From Dictyoglomus sp. (lineage in GTDB: Bacteria; Dictyoglomota; Dictyoglomia; Dictyoglomales; Dictyoglomaceae), in assembly GCA_025060475.1 (NCBI GenBank), contig JANXBZ010000003.1, forward strand, positions 81,878 to 145,877: a DNA stretch of 64,000 nt. Reading direction: 5' to 3'. Each line of letters begins with the position of its first letter. Position 1 is the first letter of the stretch. The translations under genes and the position numbers were made by a program. The notes beneath the pieces were generated by a model, which was not told the origin of the DNA, did no database searches, and saw only the letters and a program-made list of their open reading frames with translations. This document shows positions 37,864 through 48,496 of the stretch, in pieces.

Positions 37864-39937
37864 AGATCTTTTGGTTGAGATTGGAACAGAAGAGATGCCT
37901 GCAAGTTTTTTAAGACCTGCTCTTTTACAAATGGAGGAAATAACAAAAGAAGTTTTAGATTCTAATTTTCTTTTTTATAAAGATATAAAAGTATATGCTA
38001 CTCCAAGGAGATTAGTAGTTTATGTTGAGGATTTAGACGAATATCAAAGATCTCAGGAGGAAGAAATAAGAGGGCCTGCAGAAAAAATTGCGTATAAAGA
38101 TGGTCAATGGCTTGAGCCTGCAATAAAATTTTCTCAACAATATGGTGTGAAACTTGAAGATCTTTTTATCAAGAATACTGAGAAGGGGTCTTATGTTTTC
38201 TTAAAAAGAAAAATTCAAGGAAAACTTACAAAAGACTTATTGCCTAATATAATTAAAGAAATTATAACAACAATTAAATTTCCTAAAATGATGAGATGGG
38301 GAGATGTAGACTTTGTTTTTGGAAGACCAATAAAATGGTTATTAATTCTCTATGGAGAAGAATCTATTGATTTGGAAATAGCAAGGATAAAGTCATCTAA
38401 TTTTTCTTGTGCTCCAAGATTCTTGTCAGAAAAAAAGCTACAAATAAAAAGTTCTCAAGAATATTTTTATACAATGAAAGAAAATTATATTCTCTTGGAT
38501 CAAGAAGAAAGAAAAAATGAAATTTTAAGACAAGCAGAAAACCTAGCAATGGAGAGAGGTTTTTATTTAGATTATTCTCCAGAATTATTGGAAGAACTAA
38601 CCTTTCTTGTAGAATATCCTACCGCTTTCTTAGGGGAGTTTGATAAAAGATATCTCAATCTTCCAGAAATAGTACTGAAAGTCACCATGGAAAAGAAACA
38701 AAGATATTTTCCTCTAAGAGATAATAAAGGAAAACTTGTAAATTATTTTATTGGAATTAGAAATGGAACAGAAAAAAATATAGATATAATTAGGGAAGGG
38801 AATGAAAAGGTATTAAAAGCAAGATTGTCTGATGCTGAGTATTACTATAATGAGGATAAAAAAGAACCTTTACAAAATTACCTAAAAAAGCTTGATGGAA
38901 TAATATTTCATGAAAAATTAGGATCAATGAGAGATAAGGTAGAAAGGGTCAAGAAAATTATCTTTTTATTAGAACAAGATTTTAATCTAGAAGATGAAAG
39001 AAAAATTATTTTGGAAAGGGCGGTAGAATTATATAAAGCAGATTTAGGAACTCTCATGGTTAGCGAATATCCAGAATTACATGGAGTTATAGGAGAAATC
39101 TATGCAAAAAATTCTGGAGAAGATGAGGAAGTTGCAAAAATTTTAGGTGAATATTTTTTACCAAAAACCTTAGAGGATAATGTTTCTTCTAATTTATTAT
39201 CTAACATATTAGGAATTGCAGATAGAATTGATAGCTTAACAGGATATTTCAGTTTAGAGCTTTTTCCTACAGGTTCTGAAGATCCTATTGGTCTCAGAAG
39301 GTTAACTAATGGTCTTTTAAAAATTCTTTGGGAAAAAGAGTATGACATAAAGATTAAAGATCTATTTGATTACTCTTGGAATATATATGGATTTAAAAAT
39401 AATAAAGACAATATATGGAAAAAAGCAGAAGATTTTTTATCTCAAAGATTGAGAAACTTTCTCATAGAGAAGAACTATCCTATAGATTTGATAAATGGAG
39501 TTTTATCTCTAGGGTTTGACCCTATTTGGAAAGTAAAGAAAAGGTTAGAAACATTAGTAGAATTACAAAAAGATAATGAATTATATTCTAAACTCTATAC
39601 TTCTGCTAATAGATTAGTAAGAATTATTCCTAGCAATTTTGTTCCCTTAGAAAGTCTTAAAGAAGAATATTTAATTACAGATGAGGAGAAGAAACTTTAC
39701 TATAAATTTTTAAATATTAAAGATAAATATGCAGAAGACCTTAAAGAAGGAAATTATTTAAAGATTTTTAAGAGTGAAGAGATATTAGATTTAGTGGAAA
39801 ATATTAACGTTTTTTTTGATAAAGTATTAGTTATGTCTCCCAAAAAAGAAGAGAGAGATAATAGACTATCTTTGATCTCTTATCTTAAAAATCTTTTTTG
39901 GGAACTTGTTGATTGGAGTAAGATTGTAAAAGTTTAA
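37856..39937 (+). CDS. glyS: Glycyl-tRNA synthetase beta subunit
   Basis: 693 residues. [19 protein letters not shown] at the N-terminus and the HD-like central plus anticodon-binding C-terminal regions match GlyS. It begins with TTG at 37856, preceded by GGAGGAAG inside the end of glyQ. The two subunits are needed together for Gly-tRNA formation. Confidence 0.97.
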   Translation: MGKDLLVEIGTEEMPASFLRPALLQMEEITKEVLDSNFLFYKDIKVYATPRRLVVYVEDLDEYQRSQEEEIRGPAEKIAYKDGQWLEPAIKFSQQYGVKLEDLFIKNTEKGSYVFLKRKIQGKLTKDLLPNIIKEIITTIKFPKMMRWGDVDFVFGRPIKWLLILYGEESIDLEIARIKSSNFSCAPRFLSEKKLQIKSSQEYFYTMKENYILLDQEERKNEILRQAENLAMERGFYLDYSPELLEELTFLVEYPTAFLGEFDKRYLNLPEIVLKVTMEKKQRYFPLRDNKGKLVNYFIGIRNGTEKNIDIIREGNEKVLKARLSDAEYYYNEDKKEPLQNYLKKLDGIIFHEKLGSMRDKVERVKKIIFLLEQDFNLEDERKIILERAVELYKADLGTLMVSEYPELHGVIGEIYAKNSGEDEEVAKILGEYFLPKTLEDNVSSNLLSNILGIADRIDSLTGYFSLELFPTGSEDPIGLRRLTNGLLKILWEKEYDIKIKDLFDYSWNIYGFKNNKDNIWKKAEDFLSQRLRNFLIEKNYPIDLINGVLSLGFDPIWKVKKRLETLVELQKDNELYSKLYTSANRLVRIIPSNFVPLESLKEEYLITDEEKKLYYKFLNIKDKYAEDLKEGNYLKIFKSEEILDLVENINVFFDKVLVMSPKKEERDNRLSLISYLKNLFWELVDWSKIVKV

Positions 39938-39968
39938 AATTTTGTTAAAGTAAAATTAACTATCTTTA

Positions 39969-39977
39969 TGATATAAT
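39969..39977 (+). promoter_or_regulatory. Extended -10 promoter upstream of ppdK
   Basis: TGATATAAT at 39969-39977, about 43 nt before the ppdK ATG, with no convincing -35 at 16-18 bp. Same nine-base string as before rpsF and smpB. Confidence 0.6.
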
Positions 39978-40019
39978 CTGAAGAGATATTAAAAAATTAA
40001 AATGTTGGGAGGAGAAAGG

Positions 40020-42689
40020 ATGGAAAAAAAGAGAGTATATTTGTTTGAAGAAGCAGATGGTAAAAATAGAAATCTTTTTGGTGGAAAAGGTGCAGGTCTT
40101 GCAGACATGACTAAAGCTGGACTTCCTGTTCCACCTGGATTTATTATTACCACTGAAGTTTGTAAAGAGTATCAAGAGCTTGGTAGAAATTTACCTGCTG
40201 GTCTCATGGATGAAGTTCTTCAGGCTATGAAAAAGATAGAAGAAAAAGTTGGAAAGAAATTTGCTGATCCCTCTAATCCTCTCTTAGTATCAGTCCGTTC
40301 TGGAGCTCCTATTTCTATGCCTGGAATGATGGATACTATTCTTAATCTTGGACTAAATGATGAGACTGTTGAGGGATTAGCAAAAGCTAGTAATAATGAA
40401 AGATTTGCTTATGACTCGTATCGTAGATTTATTCAAATGTTTGGAAATGTAGTATTAGGTATACCTCACGAAAAATTTGAGGAGATTTTAGATCATTACA
40501 AGAAGGAACAAGGAGTTAAATTAGACAGTGAACTTACTGCTGAGTCTTTAAAGAAGGTTGTAAAAGATTATAAGGCTTTGGTAAAGAAAGAAACGGGGAA
40601 AGATTTTCCTCAAGATCCATATACTCAATTAGAGCTTGCTATAAGAGCAGTATTCGATTCTTGGAATAATGAAAGAGCTATAAAATATCGAGAAATTCAT
40701 AATATTCCGGATACTCTTGGAACTGCAGTAAATATTGTAACTATGGTTTTTGGAAATATGGGAGATGATAGTGGAACAGGAGTAGCCTTTACAAGAAATC
40801 CTTCTACTGGAGAAAAAGAATTTTATGGAGAATACTTAACTAATGCTCAAGGAGAAGATGTAGTAGCTGGTATTAGAACTCCTCAGCCTATTTCCAAATT
40901 AGCACAAGAAATGCCCGAAGTTTATAAACAACTATTAGAGGTTAGAGATTTATTAGAAAAATATTATAGAGATATGCAGGATATTGAATTTACTATCGAG
41001 AGAGGCAAACTTTATATGCTTCAAACAAGAAATGGAAAGAGAACGGCAAGGGCAGCAGTGAAAATTGCTGTGGATATGGCAAAAGAAGGATTAATAACCA
41101 AAGAAGAAGCTATATTAAGAGTTTCTCCAGAACAAATAAATCAATTATTACATGCTCAAATTGATCCTGAAGCTCCTAAAAAAGTTATAGCTAAGGGACT
41201 TCCTGCATCTCCTGGGGCTGCCTGTGGGAAAGTAGTATTTTCTTCAAAAGAAGCAGAAAAAAGAGGAAAAGAAGGAGAAAAAATTATTCTTGTAAGACCT
41301 GAGACAACTCCTGATGACATTGGTGGATTGGCTGCTGCTCAAGGAGTTTTAACTAGCAGAGGAGGAATGACGAGTCATGCTGCAGTGGTAGCAAGGGGTA
41401 TGGGAAAACCTGCAGTAGTTGGATGTGAGGTTATTAGAATTGACCTTGCTAAGGAAGAATTCAGAGTAGGAGATGTGGTAATAAAGAAAGAGGATATAAT
41501 AACTATTGATGGTTCTACAGGAGAGGTAATTTTAGGAGAGGTACCAATGATTCCACCCACACTAAGTGAAGAATTAAAGGAATTACTTTCTTGGGCTGAT
41601 GAAATAAGAAAAATCGGAGTAAGGGCTAACGCAGATACTCCTGCTGATGCTCAAAAAGCCTTTGAATATGGAGCGGAAGGTATTGGACTTGCAAGAACAG
41701 AACATATGTTCTTAGGAAATAGACTCCCATTAGTTCAAGAGATGATTCTTGCGGAAACAGAAGAAGAAAGAAGAAAAGCTCTTGATAAACTTCTTCCCGT
41801 ACAAAGAGAAGATTTTATAGGACTATTCAGGGCAATGCAAGGAAAACCAGTTACTATAAGACTTATTGATCCACCTCTTCATGAATTCTTACCTCCTTTA
41901 ATTGATCTTACAGTAGAAGTAGAATTAATGAAGGCAAAGGGTATTACTGGAAAAGAATTAGAAGAAAAAGAGAAGCTACTTTCTGTAGTAAGAAGACTTC
42001 ATGAATTCAATCCTATGATGGGATTTAGGGGATGCAGATTAGGAGTAGTTTATCCTGAGATATTTGAAATGCAAACAAGAGCTATAATGGAGGCCGCAGT
42101 AGCAGTAGCAAAAGAAGGTTTACCTGTAAAACCAGAGATTATGATTCCTGTTGTTGGTTTAGAAACTGAAATGGAAAAATTAGCAGATCTTATTCATAGG
42201 GTTGCAAGAAAAGTTTTAGAGGAAAATAATATAAAGATAGATTATAAAGTTGGTACAATGATAGAAGTTCCAAGAGCAGCTATTATTGCAGACAAATTAG
42301 CAAAAACCGCAGAATTTTTCTCTTTTGGAACCAATGACTTAACTCAAATGACCTTTGCTTACAGTAGAGATGATGCAGAAGGAAAATTCTTAGGTTTCTA
42401 TAGAGAAAAAGGATACTTGGAATATGATCCCTTTGAACACTTAGATAGAGAAGGTGTTGGAGAATTAATGAAAATGACTGTGGAAAGAGGGAGAAAAGTA
42501 AGACCAGATCTAAAAATCGGTATATGTGGAGAACATGGAGGAGATCCAGAGTCAATAGAATTTTGTTATCTAATTGGATTAGATTATGTGAGCTGTTCAC
42601 CATTTAGAGTTCCCATTGCAAGACTTGCTGCTGCTCATGCTACATTAAAACATCAGAAACAAATGGCTTTTGTAGATAGAACAGTTTAA
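40020..42689 (+). CDS. ppdK: Pyruvate, phosphate dikinase
   Basis: 889 residues from the ATG at 40020, directly after GGGAGGAGAAAGG. Domains in order: ATP-grasp (about 1-340), the swivelling phosphohistidine domain with His453 in GGMTSHAAVVARG, and the PEP/pyruvate TIM barrel ending in GICGEHGGDP with its active Cys. It interconverts PEP, AMP and PPi with pyruvate, ATP and phosphate; many anaerobic thermophiles use it for PPi-based glycolysis. Followed by a large hairpin before dgt. Confidence 0.97.
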   Translation: MEKKRVYLFEEADGKNRNLFGGKGAGLADMTKAGLPVPPGFIITTEVCKEYQELGRNLPAGLMDEVLQAMKKIEEKVGKKFADPSNPLLVSVRSGAPISMPGMMDTILNLGLNDETVEGLAKASNNERFAYDSYRRFIQMFGNVVLGIPHEKFEEILDHYKKEQGVKLDSELTAESLKKVVKDYKALVKKETGKDFPQDPYTQLELAIRAVFDSWNNERAIKYREIHNIPDTLGTAVNIVTMVFGNMGDDSGTGVAFTRNPSTGEKEFYGEYLTNAQGEDVVAGIRTPQPISKLAQEMPEVYKQLLEVRDLLEKYYRDMQDIEFTIERGKLYMLQTRNGKRTARAAVKIAVDMAKEGLITKEEAILRVSPEQINQLLHAQIDPEAPKKVIAKGLPASPGAACGKVVFSSKEAEKRGKEGEKIILVRPETTPDDIGGLAAAQGVLTSRGGMTSHAAVVARGMGKPAVVGCEVIRIDLAKEEFRVGDVVIKKEDIITIDGSTGEVILGEVPMIPPTLSEELKELLSWADEIRKIGVRANADTPADAQKAFEYGAEGIGLARTEHMFLGNRLPLVQEMILAETEEERRKALDKLLPVQREDFIGLFRAMQGKPVTIRLIDPPLHEFLPPLIDLTVEVELMKAKGITGKELEEKEKLLSVVRRLHEFNPMMGFRGCRLGVVYPEIFEMQTRAIMEAAVAVAKEGLPVKPEIMIPVVGLETEMEKLADLIHRVARKVLEENNIKIDYKVGTMIEVPRAAIIADKLAKTAEFFSFGTNDLTQMTFAYSRDDAEGKFLGFYREKGYLEYDPFEHLDREGVGELMKMTVERGRKVRPDLKIGICGEHGGDPESIEFCYLIGLDYVSCSPFRVPIARLAAAHATLKHQKQMAFVDRTV

Positions 42690-42702
42690 AGAGGTGAAAA
42701 GA

Positions 42703-42731
42703 AAGGGGGGAGAAAAGTTTTCTCCCCCCTT
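42703..42731 (+). repeat. Near-perfect 29-base palindrome (strong hairpin) between ppdK and dgt
   Basis: The arms AAGGGGGGAGAAAA (42703-42716) and TTTTCTCCCCCCTT (42718-42731) are exact reverse complements around a single G. The stem ends 4 nt before the dgt ATG. No U-tract follows, so termination is uncertain; it may protect the ppdK mRNA 3' end or limit dgt translation, whose start has no other visible ribosome site. Confidence 0.85.
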
Positions 42732-42735
42732 AAAG

Positions 42736-43770
42736 ATGTTAATTCGTGAACAAATAGAAGAGAGAGAAAAAAGTTTTCTTTCCCCATACGCTACTCTAAG
42801 TATCAATTCAAAAGGAAGAATATTTCCTGAAGAAGAATGTTCTATAAGAACTTGTTTTCAAAGAGATAGAGATAGAATAATTCATTCCAAAGCTTTTAGA
42901 AGATTAAAACATAAAACTCAAGTTTTTCTTGCTCCTGAGGGAGATCATTATAGAACAAGACTTACCCATACATTGGAAGTGTCACAAATAGCAAGGACTA
43001 TTGCAAGAGCCTTATTTTTAAATGAAGATTTAACAGAAGCTATAGCTTTGGGACATGATTTAGGTCATACTCCTTTTGGACACATGGGAGAAAAAATATT
43101 AGATGAATTAGCAAAGTCTTATGGATTAAAAGGTTTCTCTCATGCAGAACAAAGTTTAAAGGTTGTAGATAAAATTGAAAGAGAGGGAAAAGGATTAAAT
43201 TTAACATATGAAGTTAGAGAGGGTATACTTCAACATACAAAGGGACAAGTGGACTTAAGATTTTGTTACTCCAAAAGAGTTTCAGAAACCCTTGAAGGTG
43301 AAATTGTTAGAATTTCTGATGTAATTGCTTATCTTAATCATGATTTAGATGATGCTTTAAGAGCAAAAATAATAAGGGAAGAAGAAATTCCAGAAAAAGT
43401 TTTATCAATCTTAGGGAAAACTCATAGAGAGAGAATAAATACTATGGTACAGAATTTAGTATATAATAGCATAAACTCTCCTGTTTTAAAGTTTGATGCT
43501 ATAATTTTAGAGGCTATGGAAGAATTGAGGAAATTTCTTTACGAAATTTTATACATTAATCCGCAGGTTAAATCAGAGAATCAAAGGGTTGAATTTTTAA
43601 TAACAGGGTTGTTTGAATACTTTTATAAAAATCCTTCAAAAATTCCTTCTCTTTTTTTAAAAGAGGATAAAATTACTGGAATTATTGATTATATAGCAGG
43701 AATGACAGATAGATATGCAATAGAATTATTTGAAGAAATTCACATTCCAAAACCTTGGAGGTTTTTCTAA
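42736..43770 (+). CDS. dgt: Deoxyguanosinetriphosphate triphosphohydrolase-like HD protein
   Basis: 344 residues from the ATG at 42736; this gives the family-typical opening MLIREQIEEREKSFLSPYA. An in-frame GTG at 42694 would include the upstream hairpin. HD-domain metal ligands are in RTRLTHTLEVSQIA and ALGHDLGHTPFGH. It hydrolyses dNTPs to deoxynucleosides and triphosphate. No Shine-Dalgarno is visible between the hairpin and the ATG. Its stop codon overlaps the dnaG start. Confidence 0.9.
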   Translation: MLIREQIEEREKSFLSPYATLSINSKGRIFPEEECSIRTCFQRDRDRIIHSKAFRRLKHKTQVFLAPEGDHYRTRLTHTLEVSQIARTIARALFLNEDLTEAIALGHDLGHTPFGHMGEKILDELAKSYGLKGFSHAEQSLKVVDKIEREGKGLNLTYEVREGILQHTKGQVDLRFCYSKRVSETLEGEIVRISDVIAYLNHDLDDALRAKIIREEEIPEKVLSILGKTHRERINTMVQNLVYNSINSPVLKFDAIILEAMEELRKFLYEILYINPQVKSENQRVEFLITGLFEYFYKNPSKIPSLFLKEDKITGIIDYIAGMTDRYAIELFEEIHIPKPWRFF

Positions 43771-45518
43771 TGGTCTTCTCCTTAGAGGAGTTTGTTGACG
43801 ATGTAAAGCAGAGAATAAATATTGTTGATATAATAGGACGCTATGTAAACCTTAAAAAATCTGGTAAAAATTTTGTTGGTCTCTGTCCTTTTCATTCGGA
43901 AAGAACTCCATCTTTTTATGTGAGTCCTGAGAAAGGATTGTATCATTGTTTTGGATGTGGAGCTAGTGGTGATGTTTTTTCCTTCATAATGAATTATAGA
44001 AATATATCTTTTATGACTGCTTTGGAAGAATTGGCTCAAGAAGTAGGATTAGAGTTACCTAAGATTAGTAAGAAAGAAACCCAAGAATTTAATATCCTTT
44101 TGGAGATAATTAAAGAGACAGCCAATTTTTACTCAATTTATTTAAAAAGTAAATATGGAATTGAAGGAAGAGAATATTTAAGAAAGAGAAATATAAAACC
44201 TCAAACTCAGGATAAATTTCTTTTGGGACTTTCTCCAAAGAATCCTATGCTTTTATATAGATATCTTATAAAAAAGGGATTTTCTGAAGAAGATATCATA
44301 AAGAGCAAAGTTTTATATAAAATTAAACAAGAATGGAAAGATCCCTTCTCGGGAAGATTAATTTTTCCTATAATAAATCATAAAGGAAAAATTATAGGTT
44401 TTGGTGCAAGAACTTTATCTAATGAAGAGCCTAAGTATATAAACTCTTCTGAAAGTGAAATTTTTAATAAAAGAGAAATCCTTTATGCTCTTTATCATGG
44501 AAAGGAAAAAATTAAAAAAGAAAACAAAGTCTTATTAGTTGAAGGTTATATGGATGCAATTTCTCTTCATCAAGAAGGAATTGATTTTGTAGTAGCATCT
44601 TTAGGTACATCTCTCACTTCTTCTCAGGCAAGACTTCTTAGGAGTTTTACTTCAAATGTTATAATTAGTTATGATCAAGATCCTGCTGGAATACAAGCGG
44701 GAAAGAGGGCTCTGTCTATTTTAGAATTGGAAGACTTTAAGGTTTTGTGGCTTAGTCTCCCTTCATCTTTTAAGGATCCTGATGAGTTCATAAGAGAAAA
44801 AGGAAAAGAAGAGTTCTTAAAATTGGTAGAAGAGAGTAAAGATCCTTTAGAGTTTTTAATTGATTATATTTTATCTCAAGAAACAAACTTTCAGGAAAAA
44901 CTAGAAGGTATTTTGGAAATATTGACATCTTCGATTCTTCGTAGTAAAAATATACTTGTTCAGCAAGAGAAGGTGAAAAGTTTTCTGCCATATGTAAGTA
45001 AAAAGTTAAATATTCCTGAAGAAGGATTACAAAGAGAAATAAAGATACGTGTTTCCCAATGGAAAGATAGATTAAATAATAAAAAACTTGGAATCACGAA
45101 AATTTTTATCACTTCACAGTTAGAAGAGATATTATTGGGTTTAATACTTTTAGGGGTTGATAATAGAAATATTCAGAGTTTGAGTCCTGATGACTTTACC
45201 TTTCCCTTTTATCAAGAGGTATTGAAGAAATGGAGATTATGGAATAAAGAAAAGGGTTTAGAGGAGTTTATCAATTCGTGGGAGGAAGATAAGAGAATAT
45301 TCTTAGAAAGAGCTATAAAAATGGGAGAAAGACATATAAATGAAAAGGAAATTTCTTTCTTATGGGAGGAATATAGAAAAGAGAAAATAAGAAGACAAAT
45401 AAGACTGAAAAAGGAAGAACTATTTCTAAGAGAAAAAGAAGGGGTCGAAAAAGAAAAAATTGAGGAGTTAATGAAAGAAATTCAATGGCTAAAAAGTCAA
45501 TTAGAAAAGGCTGTATGA
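43770..45518 (+). CDS. dnaG: DNA primase
   Basis: 582 residues from the ATG at 43770 (TTGGAGG upstream, overlapping the dgt stop by 1 nt). The zinc-binding domain has C39, H42, C60 and C63 (CPFH ... CFGC), the TOPRIM core includes LLVEGYMDAISL and SYDQDPAG, and the C-terminal part binds DnaB. It makes replication primers. Followed by rpoD, the classical macromolecular synthesis arrangement. Confidence 0.96.
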   Translation: MVFSLEEFVDDVKQRINIVDIIGRYVNLKKSGKNFVGLCPFHSERTPSFYVSPEKGLYHCFGCGASGDVFSFIMNYRNISFMTALEELAQEVGLELPKISKKETQEFNILLEIIKETANFYSIYLKSKYGIEGREYLRKRNIKPQTQDKFLLGLSPKNPMLLYRYLIKKGFSEEDIIKSKVLYKIKQEWKDPFSGRLIFPIINHKGKIIGFGARTLSNEEPKYINSSESEIFNKREILYALYHGKEKIKKENKVLLVEGYMDAISLHQEGIDFVVASLGTSLTSSQARLLRSFTSNVIISYDQDPAGIQAGKRALSILELEDFKVLWLSLPSSFKDPDEFIREKGKEEFLKLVEESKDPLEFLIDYILSQETNFQEKLEGILEILTSSILRSKNILVQQEKVKSFLPYVSKKLNIPEEGLQREIKIRVSQWKDRLNNKKLGITKIFITSQLEEILLGLILLGVDNRNIQSLSPDDFTFPFYQEVLKKWRLWNKEKGLEEFINSWEEDKRIFLERAIKMGERHINEKEISFLWEEYRKEKIRRQIRLKKEELFLREKEGVEKEKIEELMKEIQWLKSQLEKAV

Positions 45519-45543
45519 TTATCGATGAAAGGAGAGGATTTTT

Positions 45544-46569
45544 ATGAAAAATAAAAAATATCCCGAGAAAATAACTCCTGAAGAGGTTCTAATGGATTAT
45601 CCTTATCCAGAAGATAATTTAGACGAAATAGAGGATCTTCTTGCAGAGCACGAATTAGTTGATGAAAGTGAGTTTAGAGAATATAGACAAGAAGAAATTT
45701 CAGAGACTATTGAAGAAGAGCTAGAAATTCCTGAGGAAATAGAGTTAGACGATCCCGTAAAAATGTATCTTAAAGAAATAGGTAAAATACCTCTTCTTAC
45801 TCCTGAGGAGGAAGTAGAACTTGCGAAAAGAGCATCGGAAGGGGATGAGGAAGCTAAGAAGAGGTTAATAGAAGCAAATTTAAGACTTGTGGTGAGTGTA
45901 GCAAAAAGATACATTGGGAGAGGTCTTTTATTTTTAGATCTTATTCAAGAAGGTAATCTTGGTTTGATTAAAGCAGTTGAAAAATTTGATTATCGAAAAG
46001 GATTTAAATTTAGCACATATGCAACTTGGTGGATAAGGCAAGCTATTACACGGGCAATTGCTGATCAGGCAAGAACAATTCGTATTCCTGTTCATATGGT
46101 TGAGACTATGAATAAAATTCATAAAATAACAAGACAATTAACTCAAGAACTTGGAAGAAAACCTACTGATGAGGAAATTGCAGAAAGAGTCGGATTACCT
46201 GTAGAAAGAGTAAGAGAAATAAGTCTTATGGGACAGGAACCTCTTTCTCTGGAAATGCCTGTGGGGGAAGACGAAGATAATAGACTAGCAGATTTTGTTG
46301 AGCATAAAGGTCTTAGTCCAGCAGATATTGCTGTCCAGAACTCTTTAAAGAAGGACATAAATGAGATTCTAAACGAGTTGTCTGAAAGAGAAAGAGAAAT
46401 TTTAAAATTAAGATTTGGTCTTGTTGATAATCAACCAAGAACTCTTGAAGAAGTAGGTAAATTATTTAATGTTACTAGAGAACGAATAAGGCAAATTGAA
46501 GCAAAAGCTTTAAGGAGGTTACGTCATCCAAGCAGAAGTAAGAAAATAAAGGATTACTTAGAAGATTAA
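45544..46569 (+). CDS. rpoD: Primary RNA polymerase sigma factor (sigma-70 / SigA)
   Basis: 341 residues. After an acidic N-terminus of about 70 residues come region 1.2 ([18 protein letters not shown]), region 2 ([22 protein letters not shown], here [18 protein letters not shown], and [17 protein letters not shown]), region 3 and region 4 with the helix-turn-helix [28 protein letters not shown]. Region 1.1 is reduced. The -35/-10 boxes seen in the window fit its standard recognition. AAAGGAGAGG upstream of the ATG. Confidence 0.96.
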   Translation: MKNKKYPEKITPEEVLMDYPYPEDNLDEIEDLLAEHELVDESEFREYRQEEISETIEEELEIPEEIELDDPVKMYLKEIGKIPLLTPEEEVELAKRASEGDEEAKKRLIEANLRLVVSVAKRYIGRGLLFLDLIQEGNLGLIKAVEKFDYRKGFKFSTYATWWIRQAITRAIADQARTIRIPVHMVETMNKIHKITRQLTQELGRKPTDEEIAERVGLPVERVREISLMGQEPLSLEMPVGEDEDNRLADFVEHKGLSPADIAVQNSLKKDINEILNELSEREREILKLRFGLVDNQPRTLEEVGKLFNVTRERIRQIEAKALRRLRHPSRSKKIKDYLED

Positions 46570-46596
46570 TTCTAAATTTTTAGGGAGGTGTTTTAA

Positions 46597-47145
46597 ATAG
46601 ATAGGGAGTACAGGGTTAATGAGAGAATAAGGGTAAGAGAGGTGAGAGTTGTAGGAGAAGATGGAAGACAATTAGGAATTATGCCTATAGAACAAGCATT
46701 AAGAATTGCAAGAGAAAGAAATTTAGATTTAGTCGAGGTAGCTCCAAATGCTAATCCACCTGTTTGTAAAATTATGGACTATGGAAAATTTAAATATGAA
46801 CAGGCAAGAAAGGAAAAAGAAAATAAAAAGAGTCAAAAGGCAATAGAAGTTAAAGAAATTAAAATAAGGCCAAATATTGAAGAACATGATTACCAAGTGA
46901 AATTAAGAAAAATTAGAGAATTTCTCGAAAAAGGATATAAAGTAAGATTGGTAATTCTTTTTAGGGGAAGACAGTTGATATATAAAGAATGGGGTGATAA
47001 ACTTTTAGAAAGAATTCTAAAAGACATTGAGGATTTAGGAGGAGCAGAAAAGAAAGGTCCATTAATAGGAACTTCAATGCTTATAATGCTTGCTCCCAAA
47101 AAGTTTATTAAAAAAGTGGTATTGGAGGAGGCTAAAAATGAGTAA
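46597..47145 (+). CDS. infC: Translation initiation factor IF-3 (ATA start)
   Basis: 182 residues if read from ATA at 46597: [21 protein letters not shown] gives the complete IF3 N-terminus. GGGAGG lies 8 nt upstream of ATA, while the first standard start (GTG at 46642) would cut 15 family-typical residues and has no ribosome site. IF3 genes are known for AUU-type starts that IF3 itself discriminates against, giving autoregulation; ATA would work the same way. The C-terminal domain ends [13 protein letters not shown]. First gene of infC-rpmI-rplT. Confidence 0.92.
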   Translation: MDREYRVNERIRVREVRVVGEDGRQLGIMPIEQALRIARERNLDLVEVAPNANPPVCKIMDYGKFKYEQARKEKENKKSQKAIEVKEIKIRPNIEEHDYQVKLRKIREFLEKGYKVRLVILFRGRQLIYKEWGDKLLERILKDIEDLGGAEKKGPLIGTSMLIMLAPKKFIKKVVLEEAKNE

Positions 47146-47335
47146 TAAATTAAAAACAAGATCATCAGCTGCTAAAAGATTTAAAGTGACTGCAACAGGA
47201 AAAATTCTGCATAAAAAAGCAGGAATGAGACATAATTTAGGAAAGAAGAGTGGTTCGAGAAAAAGAAGACTTAGTATTCCTGGAAGTATTAAAGAAGAAT
47301 GGCACATTAAAAAAATGATTCCCTATAATTTATGA
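47138..47335 (+). CDS. rpmI: 50S ribosomal protein L35
   Basis: 65 residues from ATG at 47138, with GGAGGAGG upstream inside the end of infC (8-nt overlap). [20 protein letters not shown] is the L35 signature. A longer in-frame reading from 47090 is ignored because it lacks a ribosome site and family similarity. Confidence 0.95.
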   Translation: MSNKLKTRSSAAKRFKVTATGKILHKKAGMRHNLGKKSGSRKRRLSIPGSIKEEWHIKKMIPYNL

Positions 47336-47354
47336 ATGTAGGAGAGGATGAAAA

Positions 47355-47696
47355 ATGAGAGTTAAAGGTGGATATATAACAAGAAGAAGACATAAGAAAA
47401 TTCTAAAATTAGCCAAAGGATTTAGAGGAAGAAGAAGCAAGATTTTTAAAATTGCTAATCAGTCAGTAATAAAAGCCCTATATGATGCTTATATAGATAG
47501 GAGAAGAAAGAAAAGAGAATTTAGACGTCTTTGGATTATAAGAATAAATGCTGCAGTTAGAGAATTTGGTCTTTCATATAGTAATTTTATTTCTAAGCTC
47601 AAAAAGAATAATATTAAGTTAAACAGAAAGATTCTTGCAGAACTTGCAGTTTCGGAACCAGAGACTTTTAAACAGATAGTACAGCAAGTTGTATAA
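47355..47696 (+). CDS. rplT: 50S ribosomal protein L20
   Basis: 113 residues, basic, with the N-terminal extension ([20 protein letters not shown]) and globular C-terminal domain of L20. It binds 23S rRNA early in assembly and represses its own operon in several bacteria. AGGAGAGG upstream. Its stop overlaps the start of the next gene by 1 nt. Confidence 0.96.
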   Translation: MRVKGGYITRRRHKKILKLAKGFRGRRSKIFKIANQSVIKALYDAYIDRRRKKREFRRLWIIRINAAVREFGLSYSNFISKLKKNNIKLNRKILAELAVSEPETFKQIVQQVV

Positions 47697-48496
47697 TGGA
47701 GATCATCCAAAGTCGTAGAAATGCTGATATACAGGAAATATTAGAACTTAAAGATAAAAGACAAAGAAAAGAAAAAGGAAAATGTATTGTTGAAGGTTGG
47801 CGATTATTAAAGGATGCGTGGAAAAGTGGGGTTTATATACAAAAGGTTTTTATATCAAAATCTTTTTGGGAGAAAAAGGATAAAGAGGTAGAAGATCTTC
47901 TTTCTACTATTCCCTATGCTATTGTTGAAGATTCATTAATGAATAAAATTTCTCTATTAGAAACACCCCCAGGAATTTTGGGGGTGTTACCTTTATTTTT
48001 AGAACCCAGATGGGAAGTAATATCTAAAGAAAAGAATTCTATAGTAATTTATTCTGATGGAATTCAAGATCCTGGAAATCTTGGGACTCTTATCAGATTA
48101 TCAGAAGGCTTAAATGTTTCTGCCCTAATTTTATCTGAAAATACTGTAGATCCTTATAATTATAAAGTTATTAGAGCATCATCAGGTTCTATTTTTCGTC
48201 TTCCTATATGGATATCTTCGATAAAAGAAATAATAGAATTTTTTAAAGGATTTCCAGTAATTATTGCAGATCCACATGGAGAAGAGGTTTATTTTAAGTA
48301 TAATTACAAAGAAGCTTTTCTATTGATATTAGGAAATGAAGCATGGGGAATAAATATAGAAAAATATAGAGAATTAAATCCTATAAAACTTCGAATTCCA
48401 TTAAAAAAAGAAGTAGAATCATTGAATGTTGCGATAGCAGGCTCTGCTTTTCTTTTTGAAGCCCAACGACAAAGATATATGGAGGAGAGATTATGA
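47696..48496 (+). CDS. TrmH/SpoU family RNA 2'-O-methyltransferase
   Basis: 266 residues. An N-terminal L30e-like substrate-binding part (about 1-100) precedes the SPOUT fold with SDGIQDPGNLGTLIRLSEG, ILGNEAWGI and IPLKKEVESLNVAIAGSAFLFEA, the three TrmH motifs. It methylates a ribose in rRNA or tRNA; the exact target is not predictable. The position between rplT and pheS is common in Firmicutes. Confidence 0.92.
   Translation: MEIIQSRRNADIQEILELKDKRQRKEKGKCIVEGWRLLKDAWKSGVYIQKVFISKSFWEKKDKEVEDLLSTIPYAIVEDSLMNKISLLETPPGILGVLPLFLEPRWEVISKEKNSIVIYSDGIQDPGNLGTLIRLSEGLNVSALILSENTVDPYNYKVIRASSGSIFRLPIWISSIKEIIEFFKGFPVIIADPHGEEVYFKYNYKEAFLLILGNEAWGINIEKYRELNPIKLRIPLKKEVESLNVAIAGSAFLFEAQRQRYMEERL

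Noticed and set aside
42703..42731. Rho-independent terminator after ppdK
   Set aside because: The stem is strong but is followed by TAAAGATG with no T-run, so it is recorded as a palindrome rather than a terminator.
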